Source of the DNA: Muricoccus roseus
Lineage (GTDB): Bacteria; Pseudomonadota; Alphaproteobacteria; Acetobacterales; Acetobacteraceae
NCBI RefSeq assembly: GCF_900141905.1
Contig: NZ_FQZF01000008.1
Coordinates: 62,001-126,000, forward strand
Direction of reading: 5' to 3'
DNA length: 64,000 bases
A program made the translations under genes and the position numbers. Each line of letters starts with the position of its first letter. The first letter of the stretch is position 1. Below, in pieces: positions 43,404 to 51,760 of the stretch. The notes beneath the pieces are model-generated. The model searched no databases, was not told the origin of the DNA, and saw only the letters and a list, made by a program, of their open reading frames with translations.

Positions 43404-43418
43404 GAACAGCGCTAGAAC
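43404..43418 (-). promoter_or_regulatory. Candidate LexA (SOS) box upstream of addB
   Basis: On the minus strand the sequence is GTTC-TAGCGCT-GTTC, a perfect match to the alphaproteobacterial LexA operator GTTC-N7-GTTC. It overlaps the murU stop codon and lies about 39 bases before the addB start, with a CTAG core that could form part of a -10 box. The murU-addB gap (46 bases) is also the only break in an otherwise overlapping gene run. Confidence 0.7.
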
Positions 43419-44137
43419 AGCTTCACCAGCCCCTTGTCCAGAATTTCCTCGGCCCGTTGCAGGTCCGGCGGGGTGGAAAGGTGGAACCAGGCGCCGTCAT
43501 GCACGAGGCCGTAGAGCCGCCCCGCCTCGATGGCGCGCATCCAGGGGCCCATGAGGCCGAAGCGGCCGGCCTGGGTCCCATCCAGCAGGCGAGGGTGGAG
43601 GATCTGCACCCCCGCATAGATGTAGGGGGCAATCTCCCGCTCCTTCGGCCGGCGCAGGCGGCCGAGCGGGTCGAGCAGGAAGTCGCCCAGCCCCACCTCG
43701 CCTTCCACCGTGGCAGAGCGGGCCATCAGCAACAGCCCGTCCATCCGCTCCTCGTCGAAGGCGGCGGCGAGGCGGCGCAGCGCGGGCACCGGGCCATCGA
43801 GCCAATAGGCGTCGCCATTCACCACGGCGAAGGGCGCGGGCCCCAGCAGCGGCAGGGCGTTGCGGATGCCGCCGCCGGTTTCCAGCAGCTCCGGCTCCAC
43901 CACCACCTGGCAGCGGGGCTCCGTCCGCCCCTCGCAGGCGGCGACGATCTGCGGGGCGAGGTGGTGGGCGTTCACCACCACCTCCCGCATCCCGGAATCG
44001 GCCAGCCGGTCCAGCGCATGGTCCAGCAGGGACCGGCCGCGGAGCGCGAGGAGGGGCTTCGGCGCGGCCTCGGTCAGCGGGCGCATCCGCGTCCCGAGCC
44101 CGGCCGCCAGCACCATGCCATGGGTGGGGCGGATCAT
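43412..44137 (-). CDS. murU: N-acetylmuramate-1-phosphate uridylyltransferase (MurU)
   Basis: Nucleotidyltransferase of 241 residues that converts MurNAc-1-phosphate to UDP-MurNAc in peptidoglycan recycling. The signature GLGTRMRPLTEAAPKPLL is at the N-terminus, then VNAHHLAPQI and FAVVNGDAYWLDGP for the metal/sugar site. The start overlaps the stop of amgK by 4 bases. The pairing with AmgK identifies it as MurU rather than a generic glucose-1-phosphate nucleotidyltransferase. Confidence 0.9.
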   Translation of the reverse strand: MIRPTHGMVLAAGLGTRMRPLTEAAPKPLLALRGRSLLDHALDRLADSGMREVVVNAHHLAPQIVAACEGRTEPRCQVVVEPELLETGGGIRNALPLLGPAPFAVVNGDAYWLDGPVPALRRLAAAFDEERMDGLLLMARSATVEGEVGLGDFLLDPLGRLRRPKEREIAPYIYAGVQILHPRLLDGTQAGRFGLMGPWMRAIEAGRLYGLVHDGAWFHLSTPPDLQRAEEILDKGLVKLF

Positions 44138-45159
44138 GCGGCGGGTTCCATCTGGGGATTGGCCCCTTGGGGATTGGCGCGCAGCCTGCGCGGCACGTGT
44201 TCGTCGAGAAAGGCCGCGAGCGGCGCCGTGGCCGGGTGCCGCAGCGCCTCGTCCAGCAGGCGCCAGCAGCGCGGGCCGTGGCGGAGGTAGTGCGGCTTCT
44301 TGTCGCGCCGGTCCAGACGCACCCAGAGCGCCGCGACCCGCAAATGCCGCTGGGCAGCCATGGCCGCCGTGGCGGCCTCGAACGCCTCCCGGTCCAGCCC
44401 GGGGCGGGCGGCGAGGTATCGGGCGGTGGCGGCCTGCCGCACCGCCGGCGGCACGTCGCGCCGCGCATCCTGCAGCAGGCTCACCAGGTCATAGGCGGGG
44501 TGGCCCTGCCCGGCATCCTGGAAGTCGATGATCCCGACCGAGGCCGGCCCCGGGCGGCCCGGCAAGGGCAGGAGATTGGCGGGGAAATAGTCCCGGTGGA
44601 CGAAGGAGCCCGCCCCCTCGAACGGGGCGAGCATGGCGCGCATGGCGGCCTGGAACGCGGCCCGCTGGGCCCCCGTGGGCTCCGCGCCCAGGGCGGCGGG
44701 CCACCACCAGTCCAGGAAGGTGGCGGCGGTGGCGCGGGCCATGGCCTCGCCCTCCCAGGCCGGCAGGCCGGGCGGCGGCGGGGCGGCATGCAGCGCCGCC
44801 AGCGTCTCGGCCGCGGCGAGGTAGAGCGGCATCGGCTCGGCCCCCGCATCCAGCAGCGTGGCATGGGTGGGCTCGCCCAGGTCCTCCAGCAGCAGCAGGC
44901 CGGCCGGCGGGTCGGCCGCCAGCACCTCGGGCGCCGAGAGGCCGAGGCGGCGGAGATGGGCGGCAATGGCCATGAAGGCGCGAAGGTCGGCCTCGGCCGA
45001 GGGCAGGCCCACGGCCGCCGCGCCGGAGCCGTCCATCAGCAGCGCCGGGCGTGGCCCGCCGGTCAGGCGGAGATAGCGGCGATGCCCGGCATCGCCCGGA
45101 AGCGGCGCGCGGGCCGCCGCGGCATAGCCATGGGCGGCGAGGAAGAGATCAGGGCTCAT
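44134..45159 (-). CDS. amgK: N-acetylmuramate/N-acetylglucosamine anomeric kinase (AmgK)
   Basis: Sugar kinase of the aminoglycoside phosphotransferase fold, 341 residues; phosphorylates recovered MurNAc at C1. The catalytic loop FVHRDYFPANLLPL and the metal motif GIIDFQDAGQGHPAYDLVS are intact. The AmgK-MurU route feeds MurNAc straight to UDP-MurNAc and bypasses de novo MurA, which in other bacteria lowers fosfomycin sensitivity. The ATG at 45159 overlaps the tsaE stop. Confidence 0.9.
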   Translation of the reverse strand: MSPDLFLAAHGYAAAARAPLPGDAGHRRYLRLTGGPRPALLMDGSGAAAVGLPSAEADLRAFMAIAAHLRRLGLSAPEVLAADPPAGLLLLEDLGEPTHATLLDAGAEPMPLYLAAAETLAALHAAPPPPGLPAWEGEAMARATAATFLDWWWPAALGAEPTGAQRAAFQAAMRAMLAPFEGAGSFVHRDYFPANLLPLPGRPGPASVGIIDFQDAGQGHPAYDLVSLLQDARRDVPPAVRQAATARYLAARPGLDREAFEAATAAMAAQRHLRVAALWVRLDRRDKKPHYLRHGPRCWRLLDEALRHPATAPLAAFLDEHVPRRLRANPQGANPQMEPAA

Positions 45160-45635
45160 GCGAGGGCCGCCAGGGCGTTCAGGCGGGCATCGTCCCAGCC
45201 CGCCAGGGTGACAGATCGGGCCTCCCCTCGTCCCTCTGGCGCCTCGGCCGGGGCGAGGGTGACGCGCAGCGCGTCGCGCGGGGCGTAGCGGCCGAGCCGG
45301 TCCGGCCATTCCACCAGCACGATCCCGTCCCGCGCCTCCTCCCAGCCCAGCTCCGCCAGGGCATCGGGCCCCTCCAGCCGGTAGAGGTCCATGTGATGGG
45401 CGGTGACGCCCGGCAGCTCATAGGACTGCACCAGGGTGAAGGTCGGCGACGGCACCTCCAGCCCCGGATCGCCCGCCGCCGCGCGGAGGAAGGCCCGGGC
45501 GAAGGCGGACTTCCCGGCGCCGAGCGGGCCATCGAGCAGGATGGCGTCCCCGGGGCGGGCCAGCCGGGCGGCGCGGGCAGCAAGCGCGCCGGTCGCCGCC
45601 TCGTCGGGCAGGGAAAAGGTGATCGGGGCGGTCAT
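45156..45635 (-). CDS. tsaE: tRNA t6A biosynthesis ATPase TsaE
   Basis: P-loop ATPase of 159 residues assisting TsaD/TsaB in moving the threonylcarbamoyl group onto A37 of ANN-decoding tRNAs. Walker A is LDGPLGAGKSAFARAFL, then SPTFTLVQSYE, HHMDLYRLEG and the closing IVLVEWPDRLG, all typical. It is first in the minus-strand run into amgK, murU, addB and addA. TsaD and TsaB are not in the window. Confidence 0.93.
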   Translation of the reverse strand: MTAPITFSLPDEAATGALAARAARLARPGDAILLDGPLGAGKSAFARAFLRAAAGDPGLEVPSPTFTLVQSYELPGVTAHHMDLYRLEGPDALAELGWEEARDGIVLVEWPDRLGRYAPRDALRVTLAPAEAPEGRGEARSVTLAGWDDARLNALAALA

Positions 45636-45772
45636 GGGCGCCCCAATCTGCCCTCCCGCCCCCGGGCGGGGCAAGCGGGCCGGGGGCAAGCGGGCGAAAC
45701 CCCGCCGCCCCCCTCTGGTTAGCACGGCATGGGCGGCCGGAGCGCCGCCGCCACAGAGAGGGATCCCCCACC

Positions 45773-45952
45773 ATGCGTCTCGTCCGCGCGGCCCTGATGC
45801 CGATGCTGCTCCTTGCCACCCTGGCCGCCTGCACGGGCAACGACCGTAGCTTCGGCGAGCGCGTGCGCGACACGGTGGACCCGCCGAGCGGGCCGGTCGA
45901 GGCGACCGGGCGGGCCGTGGACCGGGCGGTGGACCGGGTGCGGCCGAACTGA
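45773..45952 (+). CDS. Tiny predicted lipoprotein
   Basis: 59 residues. A signal sequence MRLVRAALMPMLLLATLAAC has a lipobox LAAC (Cys20), leaving a mature peptide of 40 residues. The mature part is rich in Asp/Arg with a repeated AVDR (GRAVDRAVDRVRPN). A GAGAGGGA ribosome site precedes the ATG. It lies between divergent tsaE and the downstream ferredoxin-NADP reductase gene and is followed by a hairpin. No function known; similar tiny entericidin-like lipoproteins are common. Confidence 0.7.
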   Translation: MRLVRAALMPMLLLATLAACTGNDRSFGERVRDTVDPPSGPVEATGRAVDRAVDRVRPN

Positions 45953-45959
45953 CGGTGCC

Positions 45960-45979
45960 GGGGGAGGCCCGCCTCCCCC
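45960..45979. terminator. Hairpin after the tiny lipoprotein gene
   Basis: GGGGGAGGC and GCCTCCCCC arms with a CC tip begin 7 bases after the stop codon. No T run follows. The next 90 bases are strongly G- then C-rich without an open frame. Confidence 0.5.
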
Positions 45980-46100
45980 AACCGAAAGGGGGGGTTCCGG
46001 GGGAAGCGCCGCGTCCCCCCGCGGCCTCCCCCGCCTTCCCCCCCCTGGAAACGCGCTGTATCACGCCTCCCCTGACCGCTGACGGGGACGCGCCGCACCC

Positions 46101-47120
46101 ATGACCGCGCATATCGAGACCGATGTCGCCATCATCGGCGCAGGCCCCGCCGGGCTCTTCGCCGTGTTCGAATGCGGCATGCTCCGGATGAAATGCGTGG
46201 TGATCGACGCGCTGGAGGCCATCGGCGGCCAGTGCTCGGCCCTCTATCCGGAGAAGCCGATCTTCGACATCCCGGCCCATCCCCGCATCGCCGGCGCCGA
46301 CCTGATCGACCAGCTGGAGAAGCAGGCCCAGCCCTTCTCCCCCATCTACCTCCTGGGCCGCCGGGTGGAGCGGCTGCTGGAGGAGGATGGCGATTTCATC
46401 CTCGGTACCAGCCAGGGTGACAGCGTGCGCGCCAAGGCCGTGATCCTCGCCGCCGGGGCCGGCGCCTTCGGCCCGAACCGCCCGCCGCTGGAGGAGCTGG
46501 AGCGCTACGAGGCCTCGGGGGCCGTTCGCTACATGGTCTCCCGCCGGGAGGACTTCCGCGGCAAGCGGGTGGTCATCGCGGGCGGTGGCGATTCGGCGGT
46601 GGACTGGGCGCTCTCGCTCAAGGAGATCGCGGCGAAGGTGACGGTGGTGCACCGCCGCCCCAAGTTCCGCGCCGCGCCGGAAAGCGCCGCCCAGATGGAT
46701 GCCGCCGCCGCCAAGGGCGAGCTGGAGCTGGCCATCCCCTACCAGCTGCACGGGCTGAAGGGCGACGGCAGCACGCTCACCCATGTCACCCTGGCCACGC
46801 TGAAGGGAGAGGAGCGCGACGTGGAGGCGGACCACCTCCTCGCCTTCTTCGGCCTTTCCATGGAGCTGGGGCCGATCGCCGAATGGGGCCTCGGCATGGA
46901 GCGCAGCCACGTGACCGTGGCGCCCGCCACCTGCGAGACCTCGCGCCCCGGCATCTTTGCCATAGGTGATGTCGCGACCTACCCCGGCAAGCTCAAGCTG
47001 ATCCTGCAGGGCTTCTCCGAGGCCGCGATGGCGGCGCATGCCATCCATCCCCGCGTCCATCCGGGCGAGGCGCTGCATTTCGAGTATTCCACCTCCAAGG
47101 GGGTTCCGGCGCATGGCTGA
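46101..47120 (+). CDS. Ferredoxin/flavodoxin-NADP reductase (thioredoxin reductase-like)
   Basis: 339 residues, the YumC-type FNR. The FAD motif IIGAGPAGLFAVFECG and the NADPH motif VVIAGGGDSAVDWALSL are both clear, as is GIFAIGDVATYPGKLKLI near the end. The CxxC redox pair of thioredoxin reductase is absent, which supports FNR activity. No ribosome site is evident; a GCTGTATCA string about 45 bases upstream may be the -10. First gene of a five-gene plus-strand operon. Confidence 0.88.
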   Translation: MTAHIETDVAIIGAGPAGLFAVFECGMLRMKCVVIDALEAIGGQCSALYPEKPIFDIPAHPRIAGADLIDQLEKQAQPFSPIYLLGRRVERLLEEDGDFILGTSQGDSVRAKAVILAAGAGAFGPNRPPLEELERYEASGAVRYMVSRREDFRGKRVVIAGGGDSAVDWALSLKEIAAKVTVVHRRPKFRAAPESAAQMDAAAAKGELELAIPYQLHGLKGDGSTLTHVTLATLKGEERDVEADHLLAFFGLSMELGPIAEWGLGMERSHVTVAPATCETSRPGIFAIGDVATYPGKLKLILQGFSEAAMAAHAIHPRVHPGEALHFEYSTSKGVPAHG

Positions 47121-47799
47121 GCAAGGGGCTGAGCAAGGGGTGGACGGCAGGCTCGTCATCGGGACGAAGCGCTACTCGTCCTGGTCGCTGCGCGGCTGGC
47201 TGGCGGTGCATCTTGCCGGGCTGGATGTGGAGGAGGTGCTGATCCCGCTTGCCGGGGGCGGCGGGACCAAGGCCATCAAGGCGGCCACCCCCGCCGGACT
47301 CGTTCCCTATCTCGAGCACAAGGGTGCCCGGATCTGGGAGAGCCTGGCCATCGCCGAGTACTGCGCGGAATTCGCGCCCGCCCTCTGGCCGGAGGACCGC
47401 ATTCCGCGCGCCCTGCTGCGCAGTGCGGCCGCGGAGATGCATGCGGGCTTCCGGGGCCTGCGCATGGCGATGCCGATGAATCTGGGCCGGGACTTCACCG
47501 GCCGCGGCGCGACGCCCGACGCGCTGGCCGATATCGCCCGCATCGAGACGGTCTGGGCGCAATGCCTGGACGCCACCGGCGGGCCCTTCCTGCACGGCGC
47601 CGCCATGGGCGTGGCGGATACGATGTATGCGCCGGTCGTCGCCCGGCTGATCACCTATGGCCCCGCCATCTCGCCGCGCAGCAAGGCCTATGTGCAGGCG
47701 GTGCGCGCGCATCCGCTGGTGGCCCGCTGGTATGACGAGGCGGCGCGGGAGCCTGAGGAGTGGCTGCTGCCGCATTACGAGGCCGGGCCCGCCGCCTGA
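47113..47799 (+). CDS. Glutathione S-transferase family protein
   Basis: 228 residues. The thioredoxin-like N-terminal domain opens with IGTKRYSSWSLRGWLAVHLA and has the glutathione-binding IWESLAIAEYCAE. An all-helical C-terminal domain follows. The YSSWSLR form is typical of a soluble GST subgroup common in alphaproteobacteria. It overlaps the FNR gene by 8 bases, so coupling to it is likely. Specific substrate unknown. Confidence 0.85.
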   Translation: MAEQGAEQGVDGRLVIGTKRYSSWSLRGWLAVHLAGLDVEEVLIPLAGGGGTKAIKAATPAGLVPYLEHKGARIWESLAIAEYCAEFAPALWPEDRIPRALLRSAAAEMHAGFRGLRMAMPMNLGRDFTGRGATPDALADIARIETVWAQCLDATGGPFLHGAAMGVADTMYAPVVARLITYGPAISPRSKAYVQAVRAHPLVARWYDEAAREPEEWLLPHYEAGPAA

Positions 47800-47810
47800 G
47801 CGACCGGCCG

Positions 47811-48641
47811 ATGCGCACGGCCTCCGGCCTCGACCATCTCGGCGTCTGCTCGCGCGATGCGGCGGCGTTGTGGGACACCTATGAGCGGCTCGGCTTCGCG
47901 CTGACGCCCATCGCCCGGCAGTCGCGCGGCGATGAGCCGCTCGGCACCGCCAATCGCTGTGCCATGCTCCGGCGCGGCTATATCGAGCTCCTGGCCATCC
48001 TCGACCCGGCCCTGCCGGATAATGGGCTGGGCGCGATGCTCGACCGCTTCGAGGGCACGCGCATCCTTGCCCTGGGAATGACCGATTCGCAGGGGAACCT
48101 GGAACGGTTGCGGCGGGCGGGCCTGGAGATTCCGGGCATCGCCCCCCTGTCCCGCCCCGTGGAGCCCGGCGGCCCGGTCGCGCGCTTCGAGCGCCTGCCG
48201 TTGCCCGAGGCCCCGGAAGGGCGGGTGCAGCTCGTGCGTCACCTGACGCCCGAGGCGATCTGGCAGGAGCGTTGGATGCAGCACCCGAACGGCGCCACGG
48301 AATTGCGCGCCGCCATCATCGTTTCGGACAGCCCGGCCGAAAGCGCCGCGCGGCTCTCCCGCCTCGCCGGCCTGCCGCTGGAGCCCGACCCGGCCGGCGG
48401 CTTCGCCCTGCCGCTGCCGGATGGCGCCGTGGTGCGGATGCTCTCGCCCGCAGTGGCCGCCGAAATCCTCCCGGGGGTCCGCCCCCCCGTCCTGCCCGCG
48501 GTGATGGGCATGGTGGTCGGCGTCGCCGACCCCGCGGCGACGCGGGCCGCCCTGTCGGGCGTGATGCGCGTGGAGGTTCCGGCCGGCGTGATGGTCCCAC
48601 CCGAAGAGGCGGCAGGCTGCGCGGTGGTCTTCTCGGCATGA
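47811..48641 (+). CDS. VOC (glyoxalase-like) family protein
   Basis: 276 residues with two beta-alpha-beta-beta-beta repeats. The first begins LDHLGVCSRDAAALWDTYERLGF; the glyoxalase-like sequence continues through AMLRRGYIELLAILDP. Similar proteins are annotated as glyoxalase-like domain proteins without a known reaction. It starts 11 bases after the GST stop and its own stop overlaps the FkbM gene. Metal ligands are not certain from sequence. Confidence 0.78.
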   Translation: MRTASGLDHLGVCSRDAAALWDTYERLGFALTPIARQSRGDEPLGTANRCAMLRRGYIELLAILDPALPDNGLGAMLDRFEGTRILALGMTDSQGNLERLRRAGLEIPGIAPLSRPVEPGGPVARFERLPLPEAPEGRVQLVRHLTPEAIWQERWMQHPNGATELRAAIIVSDSPAESAARLSRLAGLPLEPDPAGGFALPLPDGAVVRMLSPAVAAEILPGVRPPVLPAVMGMVVGVADPAATRAALSGVMRVEVPAGVMVPPEEAAGCAVVFSA

Positions 48642-49387
48642 GGCGACCCAGCGCCCTGCGGCGCTCCATCGAGACCTATTACGCCCCAGGCCGGGACGAG
48701 GCGCTGGACCGCTTCCTCACGCGGTTCCTCGGGCCCGGGGAGCTGGGCTTCGATATCGGCGCCCATGTCGGCGACCGCACGGCGAGCTTCCGCCGCCTGG
48801 GCGCCACCGCCCTCGCGGTCGAGCCCCAGCCCCGCCTGCTCCGGCTGCTGCGCTGGCTGTTCCGCCAGGACGAGGCGGTGGCGATCGTCTCCGCCCTGGT
48901 CGGCGCGGCACCGGGCGAGGCCGTGCTGCGGCTGAACACGGGCAACCCCACCGTCGCCACGGCCTCGGACGCCTTCGTGGCCGCCGCCGATGGCGCGCCG
49001 GGCTGGGAGGGCCAACGCTGGGACCGGGAGATCGCCTGCCCCGTCACCACCCTGGACGCGCTGGCGCTGACCCACGGCACCCCGCATTTCATCAAGCTGG
49101 ACGTGGAGGGCTACGAGGCCGAGGCCCTGGCCGGCCTCTCCTTCGCGCCGCGCGCCCTCTCCTTCGAGTTCACCACCATCCAGCGCGGCGTCGCGGCCGA
49201 ATGCCTAGCCCGGCTCGCGGCCCTGGGCCCCTACCGCTTCAACGCCTCGCTCGGCGAGACGCTGTCCTTCGCCCTGCCAGCCCCGGTGGAGGCCGAGGCG
49301 ATGCGGGACTGGATCGAGAGCCTGCCCCACGCCGCGAACAGCGGGGATGTCTATGCCAGCCTCGACCCGGCGCGGGTCATGCCCTGA
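48638..49387 (+). CDS. FkbM family methyltransferase
   Basis: 249 residues. The SAM-binding start GFDIGAHVGDRTASFRRLGA, then AVEPQPRLLRLL and the FkbM hallmark FIKLDVEGYEAEALAGL. FkbM enzymes are O-methyltransferases, often acting on sugars or polyketides; next to a WecA-type transferase, a polysaccharide target is possible. The ATG overlaps the VOC gene stop (ATGA) and its stop shares one base with the next gene. Confidence 0.85.
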   Translation: MRRPSALRRSIETYYAPGRDEALDRFLTRFLGPGELGFDIGAHVGDRTASFRRLGATALAVEPQPRLLRLLRWLFRQDEAVAIVSALVGAAPGEAVLRLNTGNPTVATASDAFVAAADGAPGWEGQRWDREIACPVTTLDALALTHGTPHFIKLDVEGYEAEALAGLSFAPRALSFEFTTIQRGVAAECLARLAALGPYRFNASLGETLSFALPAPVEAEAMRDWIESLPHAANSGDVYASLDPARVMP

Positions 49388-50451
49388 TGCGCTTCGAGGC
49401 CTTCGTCCCGCATCTCGGCTTCGCCGCGCTGCTGGCCCTGCTCTCCGCCGCCGTGGTCCGGCTGATGATCGCCTATCCCATGCTGGACGACCCGGCCCGG
49501 CGCGCGGCCACCGCGCATAAGGTGCCCACGCCCAAGGGCGGGGGGCTGGGCATCGTCGCCGCCTTCGTGGCGGGGATGGTGGTGCTCTACGGCACGGCGC
49601 GCTTCGCGCGCATCGCCGATCCGGAATTCGTCGGCACCATCCTCGCGGCCCTCGCCATCGCGGGCGTGGCGCTGGCGGACGACCTTCGCGACTTCCGCTT
49701 CGTGGTGAAGCTGGCCGCCCAGGCTGGCGCCGCGCTGGTCGCCATGGCCAGCGGGCTGGTGGTGACGCGCCTCGCTCTGCCCTGGATCGGGGTGGTGGAT
49801 CTCGGCATCGCGGGTCCGCTGCTGACGCTGTTCTGGATCGTGGCCTGCACCAATGCCGTGAACTTCATGGATGGGATGGACGGGCTGGTCGGCGGGTCGC
49901 TGCTGGTCGCCTGCGCCTCGCTCTGCATCATCGCGGCGGGGCAGGAGGCCTGGTTCGTCTATGCGGCGGCGCTGTTCCTCACGGCCGGGCTGGTCGGCTA
50001 CCTGCCCTTCAACATCCATCCCGCGCGCATCTTCATGGGCGATGTGGGAAGCCAGTTCCTCGGCTTCGTCATGGCCGTGCTGGCGGTGGCCTGCGCGCGC
50101 TTCGACACGGCGCAGCTCTCCTTCCTGATCGTGCCGCTGCTGCTCTTCGCGCATCTCTTCGACACGGGCTTCACCCTCGCCCGCCGGATCGCCATGGGGG
50201 AGCGGCCGAGCACGCCGCACCGGACGCATCTCTACCAGATGGCCCAGCGCTCCGGCCTTTCGGTGCACCGGGTGGCCGCCATCCACGGCGCCTTCGTGCT
50301 GTTCCAGGCGGCGCTCGCCCTCGCCTTCCCGCATCTGGCACCCGCGGTGAAGCCGCTGATCGTGCTGCCGCCGCTCGCCATCCAGCTTCTCTGGCTGGCC
50401 TATGTCGCGCGCCGCGTGCGGCGGGCCGGGCTCAGTTGGCGGGCGGGCTGA
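49387..50451 (+). CDS. WecA/MraY-family polyprenyl-phosphate sugar-1-phosphate transferase
   Basis: Glycosyltransferase family 4 membrane enzyme, 354 residues, about 10-11 helices. It attaches a sugar-1-phosphate to undecaprenyl phosphate, starting an envelope polysaccharide. Motifs: KVPTPKGGGLGIV, ALADDLRDFRF (catalytic Asp pair), ACTNAVNFMDGMDGLVGG, IFMGDVGSQFLG and PHRTHLYQ. MraY is unlikely because no division cluster is near. It ends the FNR-GST-VOC-FkbM run. The last 20 bases overlap the convergent YjbF-like gene. Confidence 0.88.
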   Translation: MRFEAFVPHLGFAALLALLSAAVVRLMIAYPMLDDPARRAATAHKVPTPKGGGLGIVAAFVAGMVVLYGTARFARIADPEFVGTILAALAIAGVALADDLRDFRFVVKLAAQAGAALVAMASGLVVTRLALPWIGVVDLGIAGPLLTLFWIVACTNAVNFMDGMDGLVGGSLLVACASLCIIAAGQEAWFVYAAALFLTAGLVGYLPFNIHPARIFMGDVGSQFLGFVMAVLAVACARFDTAQLSFLIVPLLLFAHLFDTGFTLARRIAMGERPSTPHRTHLYQMAQRSGLSVHRVAAIHGAFVLFQAALALAFPHLAPAVKPLIVLPPLAIQLLWLAYVARRVRRAGLSWRAG

Positions 50452-51109
50452 CCACCTCGATGGTCATGGGGCGGTCCTCCATCCCCACCCATTGCTCGGA
50501 GCGCCAGACGGCCCCGGTTTCCGCATCGGCCCAGTAGCGGTTCACGAAGCGGGCGCCGCCGCCGCAACGCTCCTCCACGAACAGCCCCTCCGGCACACGG
50601 GCGGCCTTCATCCGGCATTCCAGCGCCACGCCGAAGCGCATCCGGCCGGGGTCCCTGCTCGACGGGGAGAGGTCCACCACCCGGCGGGCCATCGCCGGCC
50701 GCTCGGCCAGGGCGGTCACGTCGTCCAGCGGGTCCGGGCTGTCGAAGCGCGTGGCGGCCAGGTTGGTGGCCGTGCCGGCTGTCGCCACCACCCGCGCGCC
50801 ATCGGTCGCCAGCACCGTGCCATCATCGGAGCGCCACATGCGCTGCTCGCCATTGCCCTGGATCATCGTCATCACCTTCCGCTGGGTGCCATAGGTGACG
50901 AGCAGGGTCGGGCCACTCGTGACGCCGACCTCCACCTCCTCCAGCACGCCTGCGGGCGGGTCGTAGCGGCGCGGCGGCAGGCCGTCCTGGATGGGCGGCA
51001 GAAAGACGCTGGCCCGGAGCGCGTTCTCGGCCGAACGGCCCAGCTCGGCCATGTCCGGCATCCCGCAGGCGGCGGGGAGGAGAAGGAGCAGGAGGGGCAG
51101 GCGGCGCAT
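50432..51109 (-). CDS. YjbF-like lipoprotein
   Basis: 225 residues with signal MRRLPLLLLLLPAACGM and lipobox Cys15. The mature part is rich in beta strands (VEVGVTSGPTLLVTYG, MWRSDDGTVLATDGARVVAT, CGGGARFVNRYWADAETGAV) in the pattern of YjbF/GfcB proteins linked to exopolysaccharide. Nearby WecA-like and L,D-transpeptidase genes fit an envelope role. Its 3' end overlaps the convergent transferase gene by 20 bases. Family assignment is moderate. Confidence 0.65.
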   Translation of the reverse strand: MRRLPLLLLLLPAACGMPDMAELGRSAENALRASVFLPPIQDGLPPRRYDPPAGVLEEVEVGVTSGPTLLVTYGTQRKVMTMIQGNGEQRMWRSDDGTVLATDGARVVATAGTATNLAATRFDSPDPLDDVTALAERPAMARRVVDLSPSSRDPGRMRFGVALECRMKAARVPEGLFVEERCGGGARFVNRYWADAETGAVWRSEQWVGMEDRPMTIEVVSPPAN

Positions 51110-51189
51110 CGCGGATGAGGATAGGGGCAGGCAGGCCCGAACGCATCACTGAATCGTGATGCCATCCAGCAAAACGCTCAGGCTGCGCC

Positions 51190-51678
51190 TCAGAGCACCT
51201 CGATCGCGCTCAACCCCGCCGCCAGGGCGGCCCGCAGGTCCGGCGGAGACAGGGCGATGCAGCCCTCGGTCGGCGCGTAATCGGGCCGCGCCACATGCAG
51301 GAAAATGGCGCTGCCGCGGCCCCGCACCACCGGGCCGTCGTTCCAGCCCAGCACCCCGACGATGTCGTAGAGGCCGTCCTCCCGCCACATCACCTCGTGC
51401 CGGCCGGCATAGGGAAGCGTGACCGGGCGGTTATAGGCGGGGTCAGCCGGATCGTCGCACCAGCCGTCCGAAGGGCCGATCGGCTCCACCGGCACGGCGC
51501 AAACCGGCGCCCGGCCCCGATCCGCGCGATAGAGCACGCGGCGCAACGGCATCAGCGCGCGTGGGGTGGCGCCATCACCCTCCTGCTTCTCCCCGCGAAT
51601 GCCGCCACGGCCGATCGCGCAGCGGAAGCGGTCGCACAGCAGGACGAGATGCTGGCCTTCGAGGCGGGCAATGGTCAT
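51190..51678 (-). CDS. L,D-transpeptidase (YkuD domain) family protein
   Basis: 162 residues. The catalytic motif is seen as FLHVARPDYAPTEGCIAL, with His and the nucleophile Cys in the TEGC form of the usual SxGC. A WNDGPVVRGRGSAI segment precedes it. No signal peptide is visible from the ATG at 51678, unusual for an enzyme expected to crosslink peptidoglycan in the periplasm; the start could be misplaced, but upstream codons are not convincing. The 350 bases upstream contain several hairpins. Confidence 0.8.
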   Translation of the reverse strand: MTIARLEGQHLVLLCDRFRCAIGRGGIRGEKQEGDGATPRALMPLRRVLYRADRGRAPVCAVPVEPIGPSDGWCDDPADPAYNRPVTLPYAGRHEVMWREDGLYDIVGVLGWNDGPVVRGRGSAIFLHVARPDYAPTEGCIALSPPDLRAALAAGLSAIEVL

Positions 51679-51760
51679 GGCCGCCTTCCTGAGCCCGGGA
51701 AGGTGCCGCGGGCAAGCCCTGCGATGAAGGCGGGGCTGGTTCCTGGGCTGATGGTCTGTC

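Noticed and set aside
40426-43554. 1042-codon plus-strand open frame opposite addB
   Set aside because: Shadow of addB; composition is Gln/His/Arg/Gly-rich with no domain, while addB has conserved motifs.
45636-47159. Upstream extension of the tsaE frame
   Set aside because: It runs antisense to the FNR gene; TsaE is about 155-160 residues and its normal start is the ATG at 45635.
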